A stretch of DNA of 64,000 bases from Ammoniphilus resinae (GCF_017873965.1 NZ_JAGGKT010000006.1:62001-126000), one strand, 5' to 3'. Shown: positions 27,800 to 36,434, numbered from the stretch's first letter. Notes: generated by a model from the letters alone, not told the origin. A program made the numbers and translations.

Positions 27800-28513
27800 A
27801 TGAAGGCAAACAAATGGATCATCACCAGTTTTCTATTAGGAAGTATCATGGTTTTGAATACGGCTTGTGGAACGAACCAGGATGATCAGAATGCAGCAGG
27901 AGCTACCATGTCGAAAAGCTCTGATAATCACCAGGAGATAACGAAAATACCTAGTGAAGATGGTGGGGAAAGTGAACATGATTTTCCTTTAGAGACAAAG
28001 AATCACCAAGGGGAGTCATCGTACGGAATGGGCACCACTGTTTATAGCATGATCGGCAGTTCAGGATTACACACGGAAGGATTATCCTCCCATTTGGAAT
28101 CAAGATTAAATGGGACAGGGATTGGGGGCATCACCGTTTTGGTTATGGATGATGCCGTGGTTTTGGGCCAAGTGAAAAAAGAAGTTACTTCAAACCGCTA
28201 TGATACAACACAGAACAAACTGATTAATGGGAATGAGGGCACCTCTGCAGTAGGGCCTGATACAAGAATTGAGGGAACGGGAACCCTTGGTACAATGGAC
28301 AAAGGCATGTATAATATGCCGCAGGCATTAAAGGAGATTCGGGATTTGTTGGGTGAGGATGTGCGGATTTTGTCAGTGACAGACCCTGCTGCCGTATCTG
28401 CGATTGATCGGGTAAAGAAGAATTTTCATTCCCCTAATATTCCGGCTGAACAAATTGCAAATGATATATCCCTGATTATTAAGAATGCGAAAACGGTCGA
28501 AGAAAAGAGATAA
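27800..28513 (+). CDS. YhcN/YlaJ-like sporulation lipoprotein (tentative)
   Basis: 237 aa. A lipoprotein signal ends in VLNTAC (Cys near residue 23). A low-complexity Ser/Gly/His-rich linker follows, then a domain starting near LESRLNGTGIGGITVLVMDDAVVLG with a C-terminal VRILSVTDPAAVSAIDRVKKN. The ITVLVMDD / SVTDP-AAVSAIDRV pattern resembles YhcN/YlaJ spore lipoproteins. AGGGAGG is 7 bases before ATG 27800, which is preferred over an earlier in-frame start. Family call is moderate. Confidence 0.65.
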   Translation: MKANKWIITSFLLGSIMVLNTACGTNQDDQNAAGATMSKSSDNHQEITKIPSEDGGESEHDFPLETKNHQGESSYGMGTTVYSMIGSSGLHTEGLSSHLESRLNGTGIGGITVLVMDDAVVLGQVKKEVTSNRYDTTQNKLINGNEGTSAVGPDTRIEGTGTLGTMDKGMYNMPQALKEIRDLLGEDVRILSVTDPAAVSAIDRVKKNFHSPNIPAEQIANDISLIIKNAKTVEEKR

Positions 28514-28538
28514 AGGGCTTCTTGTGAAGCTCTTTTTC
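28514..28538. terminator. Terminator after the YhcN-like gene
   Basis: AGGGCTTC-ttgt-GAAGCTCT followed by TTTTC, starting 1 base after the stop. Confidence 0.85.
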
Positions 28539-28579
28539 AATGAATGGGCTTGCCATCAGAGACCCCTGCACAGCATTTG

Positions 28580-29719
28580 TTACTTTCGCCGAACCACCTG
28601 AATTTGTTTTCTTTGGTTTGCTGTTAAAGGTAAACTGTATCCGTAGTCCCCTTTACCTCTGTTGTCTTTGATCGCTCCCCTTCTTACTGTCCCTGAATGG
28701 GCTGGCGGCAGGGCGACCCTTAATCCAAAGGTATTCATCACCGTTCCAATGGGATTAGCAATGGCAACTCCTCCACCACCTGCAAAGTTAAGGCCTACTG
28801 CCCAATTATCACCTGAACGCAGCCAGACAGATCCAGAATCGCCGGGAATGCTTTGCCCACGAATGACAAGTTGATTACGGAAGAGAAGAACAGCTCCCCC
28901 CACTTCTGGATAAGGACCGACTCTTTGGTCTACATTCACCGATTCAACCACACCCGTTCCGAATCCGGAAGTACGTCCTGTTTTGTATACATTCTCTCCG
29001 ACCCGTACGGAATTCAAATGACCAGGTACGATAATCGTTCTCCACGTGCCGAGGACAGGTCTGAGATACCTTGGTTCAAGTATAGTATTGGAGACCCCTC
29101 TGACAATCGCAGCATCCATAAAGTTTACTTGATTTGCCCTTAGTGGAACGTATTCGGCAGCTCTACCAAACACATCATTTGGATTAAACGTACTGCCCTC
29201 CTCAAAAGGGCCTGGCTGATACATATTGGGGGCGAACTGATTGTCACGAATCGCAACGTGATTGTTTGTTAAGAGAAATAATTGGCCATTTCTAATCGTG
29301 ACTAAACCTCCTGTACCAATGGAGGATGAATTGGTGTTGACCAAATAGCCGATACTCACCCCACCAGGGATCGGGCGGAATCTGCGCTGGGGAACGATTT
29401 GACTAGCATATGCCCTTCTTCTTTGTATACCGATTTGTCCTTTGAAATTTCGTTTCTTTCTCGCCATCAAGGCAGGATGCGGGCGAGGCAATCCTGCTTC
29501 AATAATTCGAGTTGGCATCCGGGTATCCATTAATCTAGATAGAGCTCGGCTCACATCTGCTGTTACAACATTTCGATGCGTGTAAACAATAATAGCTCCG
29601 CCGCGACTTGGTCTTTTTGGATCCGCATGCCCAACCCCTACCCCAATAACCTCCGGGTTTTTGAGCAATTGCAGGGAGATCTTATTTTTTTGCAAATGTG
29701 CTACGCGCATACTGGCCAT
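28580..29719 (-). CDS. Chymotrypsin-fold serine protease-like protein
   Basis: 379 aa. An N-terminal domain of about 110 residues (GVGVGHADPKRPSRGGAIIVY) is followed by a trypsin-like domain with a recognisable triad: His in LLTNNHVAI, Asp in NFMDAAIVRG, Ser in SIPGDSGSVWLR. A basic, Arg-rich stretch joins the parts. No signal peptide, so it may act inside the mother cell or be a coat or exosporium protein. ATG 29719 is chosen because GAGGAG is 7 bases before it; ATG 29725 has only 1-2 bases spacing. Substrate unknown. Confidence 0.72.
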   Translation of the reverse strand: MASMRVAHLQKNKISLQLLKNPEVIGVGVGHADPKRPSRGGAIIVYTHRNVVTADVSRALSRLMDTRMPTRIIEAGLPRPHPALMARKKRNFKGQIGIQRRRAYASQIVPQRRFRPIPGGVSIGYLVNTNSSSIGTGGLVTIRNGQLFLLTNNHVAIRDNQFAPNMYQPGPFEEGSTFNPNDVFGRAAEYVPLRANQVNFMDAAIVRGVSNTILEPRYLRPVLGTWRTIIVPGHLNSVRVGENVYKTGRTSGFGTGVVESVNVDQRVGPYPEVGGAVLLFRNQLVIRGQSIPGDSGSVWLRSGDNWAVGLNFAGGGGVAIANPIGTVMNTFGLRVALPPAHSGTVRRGAIKDNRGKGDYGYSLPLTANQRKQIQVVRRK

Positions 29720-29843
29720 CTGCATTCTCCTCTCTAGGTTTGAACACTACAGCGTATGTCACGGTATCATTCCAAGAATCGTCGTATGCCTACCTGTATA
29801 GGAAAATAGTCATATCACCAGGAGGAGAGAATTTGGATTCCAG

Positions 29844-29895
29844 CCTAGGGCAGATAACTATTTTTACTCATACTTTGTTAGGGATTAAATCCGCA
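29844..29895 (+). promoter_or_regulatory. Upstream element of LysM gene copy 2
   Basis: CCTAGGGCAGA and, 25 bases later, CATACTTTGTTAGGGATT: same blocks and spacing as at 20086-20137. Probably the shared sporulation-type promoter. Confidence 0.6.
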
Positions 29896-29910
29896 GAGGA
29901 GGAAATGAAA

Positions 29911-30207
29911 TTGATTAATCACGTAGTCCAGCCTGGAGAGAACCTATGGTCCATAGCGTCGAGATACGGAATCAGCGTTCAGCAAATTATGCGTGCCAAT
30001 GAGATTACCAACCCCAATATGGTCTTTGTCGGTACGGTCCTCCAAATCCCAGTCGGCCCTTATCCCATCGGGCACCCCACCCCATCACCTGGGCCTGGTT
30101 CAAACCAATCGTTGGAGCGACGGGTTAGCGCCTTGGAGCGTGAAGTCAATCAGCTGAATCGCCGGGTCGATAACTTGGAGACGCGAGTGCGTCGATTGGA
30201 AACATAA
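29911..30207 (+). CDS. LysM protein with coiled-coil tail (copy 2)
   Basis: 98 aa paralogue of the protein at 20152. The LysM domain reads HVVQPGENLWSIASRYGISV to TVLQIP, the Pro linker is shorter, and the coiled-coil tail is nearly identical (LEREVNQLNRRVDNLETRVR). TTG 29911 lies 8 bases after GAGGAGG; the ATG at 29905 is only 2 bases from it. No signal peptide. The two genes lie 10 kb apart in the same orientation, so they arose by duplication and are probably co-expressed during sporulation. Confidence 0.8.
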   Translation: MINHVVQPGENLWSIASRYGISVQQIMRANEITNPNMVFVGTVLQIPVGPYPIGHPTPSPGPGSNQSLERRVSALEREVNQLNRRVDNLETRVRRLET

Positions 30208-30376
30208 ATGCATCAATGTCTGCCGTGATGCGGTTCTCTAATATAGAGGGCCGATTTTTTTGTTCAATTGCTGACCAGGACAGGCAAGTATTTGGTGGGA
30301 ATTATATATATTTATTAACACGATAATGATATGTTATAATACAAAAATCTTTAGTTGGAGAAGGAGGTGAGGAAAC

Positions 30377-31462
30377 ATGCAAACAAATGTTGAAACCAAT
30401 GCTGCGAAACAACCTGCTAGAGGCAAGGCGAAATGGGCAGTATGGGGAATTGTTTTTTTAGCAGTAGCATTTATCGGTCTATACTTTGTAAAATGGAACC
30501 CGTACTTTCATAAAGCCTTCCTGGCTGCCAACACCCACGATATTGGTGCATCGATTGTGAGCGGGAAGGATAATGGTGCGCCTGCACCTTCTTGGAATGC
30601 AGCTTGGGGCTATGCTGTTACCTATTTTCTAGCGATTTGGAAAGCGGCATTGCTTGGAATTGTGTTAGGTTCATTGGTGCAAGTGTTGATTCCGCAAAAC
30701 TGGTTGGTTCGTGTATTCGGTTCGAAATCATTCCGCAGTACAGCAGTTGCAGGGGTTTCTTCCCTGCCAGGCATGATGTGAACATGCTGTGCCGCACCGC
30801 TGGCCGTGAGCCTGCGTAAACGATTTGCATCTGTCGGGGCTGCGTTAGCCTTCTGGTTAGGAAATCCCGTATTAAACCCGGCAACCCTTATTTTTATGGG
30901 GTTTGTGTTAGGTTGGGATTTCACCGCTTTACGGATTGTATTTGGCTTGCTTCTTGTGTTTGGTGTTTCCTATTTTGCTAATCGCTTTGTGAACGAGGAG
31001 TCTTTGGAAATGGATGATGAATTTTTGGAGCTTCCGAAACATGCCGAAGACAGTCATCGTTCCTTGTTTGTCCGCTGGATCTCCTCTATGTGGTCCTTGT
31101 TTATTGGTGTACTTCCAGCGTATATCATCACCGTTCTTGCTTTAGGAGCTGCCAGAGCATGGATCTTCCCATCGGTTAGCCCCGCTTGGAGCAATAGCAT
31201 TTTTGCGATGATCGGTTTTGCCATTGTCGGAACTTTGTTTGTGATCCCAACGGCTGCTGAGATCCCGATCGTTAAAACAATGATGTCCTATGGTCTGGGA
31301 TCTGGACCTGCAACGGTCCTCATGATGACCTTGCCGGCAATTAGTTTACCTTCTCTATTAATGGTGAGGAAGGTTTTCCCTACAAAGGTATTGCTGTTTA
31401 TAACCGGTATGGTGATGTGTATAGGGCTAGTCACAGGATTGGTAGCAATGATGATTATGTAG
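30377..31462 (+). CDS. ArsP/YcgR-type permease with an in-frame TGA (candidate selenocysteine)
   Basis: Two ORFs in the same frame (30377-30781 and codons to 31462) are separated only by one TGA at 30779-30781. Read through, they give a 361-aa permease with about eight membrane spans. Around the TGA the product reads S-L-P-G-M-M-[TGA]-T-C-C-A-A-P-L-A-V. In the UPF0718/ArsP_1 permease family this place holds a conserved C-x-C motif before a Pro, and the TGA stands exactly for the first Cys. There is no frameshift, and sequence on both sides looks under selection. Either UGA is decoded as selenocysteine at residue 135, or this is a recent nonsense mutation. AAGGAGGTGAGG precedes ATG 30377. Family substrates include organoarsenicals and metals. 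Confidence 0.8.
30798..30816 (+). promoter_or_regulatory. SECIS-like hairpin directly after the in-frame TGA
   Basis: CGC-T-GGC-[CGTGA]-GCC-T-GCG: six G-C pairs with one U-U mismatch, and a 5-base apical loop with G then U at its second and third places. The loop begins 24 bases after the TGA. Bacterial SECIS elements lie within the coding region just after UGA, with a loop G/U read by SelB and an unpaired U in the stem. The match is good but short hairpins are common by chance. Confidence 0.5.
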
Positions 31463-31607
31463 TGGATTTGGATGGAGCCGTCCTGCAATATGGCAGGACG
31501 GACTTCCTCAAAAAACCATACACAATTTGTAATGACTGACATACTTTTAAAGTTGAAAAATAGATATTCATATGGTAACTTATATAGTGCTAACAATATT
31601 TGAATTT

Positions 31608-31683
31608 GGCCCCGTAGCTCAGGGGATAGAGCTGCAGTTTCCTAAACTGTGAGTCGGATGTTCGAATCATCTCGGGGCCGCCA
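31608..31683 (+). tRNA. tRNA-Arg (CCT)
   Basis: Complete cloverleaf: acceptor GGCCCCG/CGGGGCC, anticodon stem GCAGT/ACTGT with loop TTCCTAA (anticodon CCT), T-loop TTCGAAT, encoded CCA. Reads AGG codons. Confidence 0.96.
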
Positions 31684-31700
31684 TACATATCAATAAAATC

Positions 31701-31736
31701 AAGGGTGTAACTGTATTAACGGTTATACCCTTTTTT
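31701..31736 (+). terminator. Terminator after tRNA-Arg
   Basis: AAGGGTGTAACTG / CGGTTATACCCTT hairpin followed by six T. Confidence 0.9.
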
Positions 31737-31846
31737 CATGAAACAGCTTTGAAGATCGCCCACACAGCCGTGGATATTATTTAAGAGGGGCATATAAAAA
31801 AGCAAACTCCTTCACTAATTGTAAGGAGTTTGTTGTGTCCTATTCT

Positions 31847-32851
31847 CTATTTTCTTGCTAATTCTTCCCTGTCAACGGATTGAGGTGGTTGTTCCATCCA
31901 TCCATGCTTTATCATAAGATTTGCTCCATCTTCGGCATATTGTCCAATTTCTGCATTTAGCCGAAGGTAATGAGCAACTAAATCTCTTCTCGTACTCGTT
32001 GCTATGGCCGCTCCATAGTTTCCCATTCCTGCAGCAGATAAAGCCGAAGCATGGAATAACATTAATTTATCAGAAAATGGTGGAATTGTGGCATCCGTTA
32101 CATCAGCATCGGAAGAAACCGGTGATGGAAGATCATTATCAGTGAGGAGTGAACCAAAAATCTCTATATGTTTTGCTGAAATCTTTTTACCTCTCACCAT
32201 GTAATCTCGTACATCAGCGGTTTTTGCTACTTGACTAAACCCCATCACGAGTGCCTTTCCAATCTCATTTGTTTGTATATTGTGCCAAAGTTGTGCAATT
32301 TCCATTGAAAGTAGTGGTTTCCGCTCTCCAAACCAACCTTTTAAAAAGCTCTGGTCTTTTACGAAATCCACTTTTTTTGGTGTAGTAATGTAAGGTGGTC
32401 TAACCAACAGCCCCTTCTCCAGTAATAAATCGACTGTTTTATTTTGTAATTCCGTGCTGGAAGCAATACATTCTGAAAAATAAGCTCGTACATCTGACCT
32501 CGAAACCATACCTAGAGAGACCCCATAGGACGGAATCCCGATCTTGGTCATGTGAAAAACATATTGTATATGAAACATATCTGAAAATAATCGTGGTGCC
32601 TTTAAGGATACATCCTCATTAGTAAATCCAAGAGGAATGGGATAGTTCTCGTGTTCGAACATTTCCTTAATCGTTTCAACGTGTTTTTGGGAAAGCTGCA
32701 AGGCAAAACCAATAATTTCTTTCATTTGTGTATCCTCTGTTTTCTCAAACATATATCGAAGGACACATGTAGACAGGCTGTCATTTATGTAATTTATCCA
32801 TAGATGCGCTATCTCTGCTGATGTAAGCTTTATGTTATGTGCTGTTTGCAT
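31847..32851 (-). CDS. DUF3231 family protein
   Basis: 334 aa made of two homologous all-helical halves. Each starts with a segment of the type SxEIAxLW (LTSAEIAHLWINYINDS and LSMEIAQLWHNIQTNE) and shares KHVETIKEMFEHENYPIPLG / KHIEIFGSLLTDNDLPSPVS. This duplicated, ferritin-like or coat-F-like architecture is typical of the Bacillales DUF3231 family, of unknown function. ATG 32851 is chosen because GGAGGTC precedes it. A terminator-like hairpin (ACTCCTT/AAGGAGT) lies just after the stop. Confidence 0.85.
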   Translation of the reverse strand: MQTAHNIKLTSAEIAHLWINYINDSLSTCVLRYMFEKTEDTQMKEIIGFALQLSQKHVETIKEMFEHENYPIPLGFTNEDVSLKAPRLFSDMFHIQYVFHMTKIGIPSYGVSLGMVSRSDVRAYFSECIASSTELQNKTVDLLLEKGLLVRPPYITTPKKVDFVKDQSFLKGWFGERKPLLSMEIAQLWHNIQTNEIGKALVMGFSQVAKTADVRDYMVRGKKISAKHIEIFGSLLTDNDLPSPVSSDADVTDATIPPFSDKLMLFHASALSAAGMGNYGAAIATSTRRDLVAHYLRLNAEIGQYAEDGANLMIKHGWMEQPPQSVDREELARK

Positions 32852-32940
32852 ATTTGACCTCCATATTTTGTCCAAGTAAATAAAGTATTTCACTTAGACT
32901 TATATAAAATGTAAATATAACTTTGTGCTGATCCAGCTTA

Positions 32941-33002
32941 TTGACATTTTCTATCAAAGAGAGTATAGTTTCCTTCGTAAATAGTTACCTTAGGTAACTA
33001 TT
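32941..33002 (+). promoter_or_regulatory. Promoter and perfect palindromic operator of the marR-MFS operon
   Basis: TTGACA (32941-32946), 17-bp spacer, TATAGT (32964-32969). From about +5 a perfect palindrome AATAGTTACC-TTA-GGTAACTATT spans 32980-33002. This is the standard layout of an autorepressed MarR operon. Confidence 0.88.
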
Positions 33003-33038
33003 ATTTTTATTTTGCGATTTTTAAAGGTGGGGTGTGAA

Positions 33039-33470
33039 TTGCAGGGTTTTTTTCAACGTTATTTGATGCTTTACCGGCCTCTAATTACAAAGTTGAATGA
33101 TCTATTGGCTGAATATGACTTGTCCTACTCATTGTGGACGGTGATTTTTTACGTAAAGAATAATAAAAAAACATTGCTTGTTGATATTTCCAATCACTTC
33201 AATGTTGAGAAGCCTACAATTACGCGATCAGTTAAACGCTTGGAGGAGAAAGGGCTGGTGATGCAAGTGCCTGGAAAAGACAAGCGGGAAAAGATTATAC
33301 AGCTGACCGAGGTAGGGGAAGAGATTTATCAGACCTGTCGTCAAAAGATAACGGAATTGGAATTTGAGGTAATGAAGGGAATTTCCAAGGAAGAACAAGA
33401 AGCTGCATTTCGACTCCTGCCAAAGTTACGAGAAAATATTATAAACGAAGAAGGTAGACAGAATGAATAA
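33039..33470 (+). CDS. MarR-family transcriptional regulator
   Basis: 143 aa winged-helix protein: helix-turn-helix VDISNHFNVEKPTITRSVKRLEEKG and wing DKREKIIQLTEVG. The TTG at 33039 is preferred because AAAGGTGGGG lies 6-7 bases before it; an upstream TTG at 33012 lacks a site and would overlap the leader. It likely represses itself and the MFS gene it overlaps by 8 bases. Ligand unknown, probably a toxic small molecule. Confidence 0.92.
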   Translation: MQGFFQRYLMLYRPLITKLNDLLAEYDLSYSLWTVIFYVKNNKKTLLVDISNHFNVEKPTITRSVKRLEEKGLVMQVPGKDKREKIIQLTEVGEEIYQTCRQKITELEFEVMKGISKEEQEAAFRLLPKLRENIINEEGRQNE

Positions 33471-34680
33471 TGAGAAATTGTGGACCAAGGATTTTTTAAT
33501 TGTTTCCACAGCTAATTTCTTCCTGTATCTTACATTTTACTTATTAATGGCTGTTATTACGTTATATGCAACAGAAACATTTGAAGCTCCACCTAGTGTG
33601 GCTGGTCTTGCATCTGGGATTTTTGTGATTGGGGCTCTTGTTGCACGGCTCTTTGCGGGCAGATCCATTGAACGGATTGGGCGCAAGAAATTGCTTTACA
33701 CTGGCTTTGTCTTTACTCTGGTCATCACCCTACTATACTTTGTTGTAAATAATTTGCCCTTTTTATTAATTATTCGTTTCTTAAATGGTGCGGCATTTGG
33801 CTTGGCCTCCACGGCAACAGGTACAATCGTAGCCAGTATAATTCCAAGCGGGCGACGTGGAGAAGGAATTGGTTATTATGCATTAAGTCTTACGCTTGCA
33901 GCTGCAATCGGTCCGTTTTTGGGAATGTTTTTATCAGAGCATGCGGGCTTTAGCATGAACTTTATTTTATGTTCGATCCTGCTGGTGATTAGCTTTGTTG
34001 CTTCTCTTTTCTTAAAAATCCCCAAAATAGAATTAACAAAAGAAGAACTTGGAAAAATGCAAAGCTTTAAGTTAAGCAGTTTCTTTGAACCCAATGCGAT
34101 TCCCATTGCAATGATTAGTGCTTTTTTAGGCTTGGGTTATTCCAGTGTGCTCTCCTTTCTTACATCATATTCTAAAGAGCTTGATTTAGTGGATGTGGCT
34201 AGCTTCTTCTTTATTGCCTATGCTGCAGCGGTTTTAGTATCAAGACCGTTTACAGGCAGATGGTTCGATACGAAAGGCGAAAACTTTGTGATGTATCCAT
34301 CGTTCTTGTTATTTGGCGTTGGCTTGGTCATCCTAAGCCAAGTTCATCAAGGATTTTTCCTTCTATTAGCAGGTGTCTTTGTCGGTCTTGGATACGGAAC
34401 ATTGTCGGCAAGCGCCCAGGCTATTGCCATAAAGGTCTCTCCAAAGAAACGGGCAGGGTTAGCAACCTCTACCTACTATATTTTCCTCGATGGAGGGATC
34501 GGCGTGGGACCATTCATCTTAGGCTTGCTCATCCCAACCATTGGTTACCGTGGGCTATATGTGTCCATGGCAGTCGTAATGATTGCTTGTATTTTTCTTT
34601 ATCAATATCTTCATGGCAGAAGAACTGTTCGTTCTGAAGAGATTTCTGAGATGCATACACGACAAGCGGATGCAGGATAA
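33463..34680 (+). CDS. MFS transporter, drug-efflux type
   Basis: 405 aa, 12 predicted membrane spans. The MFS loop 2-3 motif appears as GRSIERIGRKKLLYTG, and motif C-like GPFLGMFLSE lies in span 5. Overlap with marR suggests an efflux pump induced by its own substrate. Substrate cannot be predicted. Confidence 0.92.
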   Translation: MNNEKLWTKDFLIVSTANFFLYLTFYLLMAVITLYATETFEAPPSVAGLASGIFVIGALVARLFAGRSIERIGRKKLLYTGFVFTLVITLLYFVVNNLPFLLIIRFLNGAAFGLASTATGTIVASIIPSGRRGEGIGYYALSLTLAAAIGPFLGMFLSEHAGFSMNFILCSILLVISFVASLFLKIPKIELTKEELGKMQSFKLSSFFEPNAIPIAMISAFLGLGYSSVLSFLTSYSKELDLVDVASFFFIAYAAAVLVSRPFTGRWFDTKGENFVMYPSFLLFGVGLVILSQVHQGFFLLLAGVFVGLGYGTLSASAQAIAIKVSPKKRAGLATSTYYIFLDGGIGVGPFILGLLIPTIGYRGLYVSMAVVMIACIFLYQYLHGRRTVRSEEISEMHTRQADAG

Positions 34681-34757
34681 AACATTATCTCCTTCCGGTG
34701 TTTTTCTTTAAGGCGATGGGCCCTTACCCATTTTCCAACCCAATAGGTAGGCAACTG

Positions 34758-34766
34758 CATAGGATA
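34758..34766 (+). promoter_or_regulatory. Sigma-K-like -10 before the cupin gene
   Basis: CATAGGATA fits CATA-NNN-TA, the sigma-K -10 element, and is identical to the one before gerPA. The -35 AC is at slightly long spacing, so the call is tentative. Confidence 0.4.
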
Positions 34767-34802
34767 AAAGGGTAAACATGAGACCCTGGGAGGAGAAACA
34801 AT

Positions 34803-35354
34803 ATGTACTACTGTCAATCATGTTATCCCCATCAATGGCAAAATCAAATGAACGGCCATTACGATCATTGGCGTAATAACTGGGCCCCTTATTATCAACA
34901 ATGGAACAACATGTACTGGAACTATCACTCCAAGGAGCAACAGACTGCATTGCGAGATTATGGACCAAACCCGTTTGTGGTTAATATCGATCAAGCGACA
35001 AAGCAAAACAATAATTACCGCACAGCTTTATGGACGGGTAAATACTTTCAGGTAACCCTTATGAGTATTAATGTGGGAGAAGACATCGGGTTAGAAATCC
35101 ATCCGACGACAGATCAATTTATACGTATTGAACAAGGGCAGGCACTTGTGCAAATGGGTGATACAAAAAATAACTTAGATTTTCAGCAGATGGCCTATGA
35201 CGGATATGCTATTATGATCCCAGCTGGAAAATGGCATAATGTTACGAATACGGGAAATGTACCGCTTAAGGTTTACGTGATCTACGCACCGCCTCATCAT
35301 CCTTTTGGTACCGTTCACCAAACAAAGGCTATTGCTATGGCTGCTGAGGACTAA
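34803..35354 (+). CDS. Cupin-domain protein with aromatic-rich N-terminus
   Basis: 183 aa. Residues 1-45 are rich in Tyr, Trp, Asn, Gln and His, similar in composition to spore-coat proteins. Residues about 70-170 form a single cupin barrel with motif 1 GLEIHPTTDQFIRIEQG and motif 2 GDTKN...MIPAGKWHNVTN, giving His/Glu metal ligands. Without the usual enzymatic context it may be a coat-associated metal-binding protein. GGAGGAG precedes the ATG and a terminator follows the stop. Confidence 0.8.
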   Translation: MYYCQSCYPHQWQNQMNGHYDHWRNNWAPYYQQWNNMYWNYHSKEQQTALRDYGPNPFVVNIDQATKQNNNYRTALWTGKYFQVTLMSINVGEDIGLEIHPTTDQFIRIEQGQALVQMGDTKNNLDFQQMAYDGYAIMIPAGKWHNVTNTGNVPLKVYVIYAPPHHPFGTVHQTKAIAMAAED

Positions 35355-35383
35355 AAAACCGAGGGTGCTCCTCGGTTTTTTAA
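35353..35383. terminator. Terminator after the cupin gene
   Basis: ACCGAGG-gtgct-CCTCGGT with A-run before and T-run after; may work for both convergent genes. Confidence 0.9.
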
Positions 35384-35395
35384 ATACTTCACCAT

Positions 35396-35782
35396 TTATT
35401 TTTTTACCTTTACCCTTTTTACCTTTTCAACGATTAATCCATGTGACATCACGCCATTAATTAGCATGGGGACCGTTGTTCTACCTGTAATGACATGTCT
35501 ATGGCCGTCAGCAACTTGCGTGGTGATTCGAAAACGATGAAAATGGTTTGCCCCCTGACCGTTAATGGCAGGTCCAGTGCTGCCAGAGTAGGCGTGCCTA
35601 TGGTTCAGAGTGGTGTTGGTTACCCCCTGAAAAGTGTGTCGGTGCGTTCCGCCAGGAATGCGAATGAGAAGATCCGTGACATTGCTAAACAAATGCCGAT
35701 GTGCATCTGCAACAGCTGTCACACCTTGCATTCTGTGTTGAATTCGACTAAACCTTTGAGAAGTACGAGCTTTTTTCCCCAT
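35396..35782 (-). CDS. YmaF-family His-rich protein
   Basis: 128 aa with repeated H-R-H units in similar settings: DAHRHLFSN, GTHRHTFQG, LNHRHAYSG, ANHFHRF, DGHRHVITG. This tandem His-x-His layout is characteristic of the YmaF family of Bacillales, function unknown, possibly metal binding and coat linked. Basic ends, no signal peptide. ATG 35782 is chosen: AAAGGTGGT lies 9 bases before it, and the earlier in-frame TTG overlaps that site. The 234-base gap to rnpB shows nothing recognisable. Confidence 0.82.
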   Translation of the reverse strand: MGKKARTSQRFSRIQHRMQGVTAVADAHRHLFSNVTDLLIRIPGGTHRHTFQGVTNTTLNHRHAYSGSTGPAINGQGANHFHRFRITTQVADGHRHVITGRTTVPMLINGVMSHGLIVEKVKRVKVKK

Positions 35783-36037
35783 AAATCGATTACCACCTTT
35801 CAAAACAGTTTCCTTACAATGAATGCATTTTTGTTATGTTTTGAAAGGGACAAATTACGGAAGGCAATTGAATCATTTTTTCTGGTAGAACTTTTTTATA
35901 GACGAAGATTTAAATTTACATTACAATAATTTAAGTGATTAGCAAGTTATACTGTTATTTTCCATGAATCCCAATCACCACCTAATGACATGATTGATGA
36001 AATATGATAAATTATTACTTGTCGCTGATAAACATCA

Positions 36038-36434
36038 GTTGAAACGGTGAGTAGTTGCGGTTCATGATTTCATGAGCTGAGGAAAGTCTGGACTCGCCCG
36101 GTGCTGAGATGCCCGGAGTGTTCGTGCCTGCTGAAAGGTAGGGCAGTTAACGGAAGTTGACTGACGGCGGTGAAATAAGCTACGTCCATTTTGGATATGC
36201 TAAGAGTAACCTGAAGGTGCCACAGAGACGAACCTGTCTTGAAAAGGATGGGATGGAACGAGGTAAACCCCACGAGCGAGCAACCCAAATTTGGTAGGGG
36301 CACTATCCCGAGGGAATCAAACTGAAGGGATAGATCGGCATTTTCATTGCCGATAGTCAAATGACTACACCTGATGTGCAAGATTGGCATCGCAGTAGCA
36401 CACAGGAACAAAATCTGGCTTATAGCCGTTTCAC
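36038..36434 (+). ncRNA. rnpB: RNase P RNA, Bacillus (B) type
   Basis: Conserved blocks in order: GAGGAAAGTC, CGGTGCTGAGATGCCCG, AGTGTTCGTGCC, GGTAAACCCCACGAGCGAG, AACCCAAATTTGGTAGGGGCA and the 3' ACAAAATCTGGCTTATAG. The ends pair (GAAACGG with CCGTTTC). It is the catalytic RNA that matures tRNA 5' ends and lies directly upstream of tRNA genes. Confidence 0.97.

Noticed and set aside
30310-30345. Fur box upstream of the TGA-containing permease
   Set aside because: GATAATGAT gives a reasonable half-site, but the other half does not match the inverted repeat.
30806-31462. Separate gene starting at GTG 30806
   Set aside because: No ribosome site precedes it, it is exactly in frame with the upstream ORF, and its N-terminus would begin inside the conserved C-x-C permease motif. 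Treated as the second part of one read-through gene.
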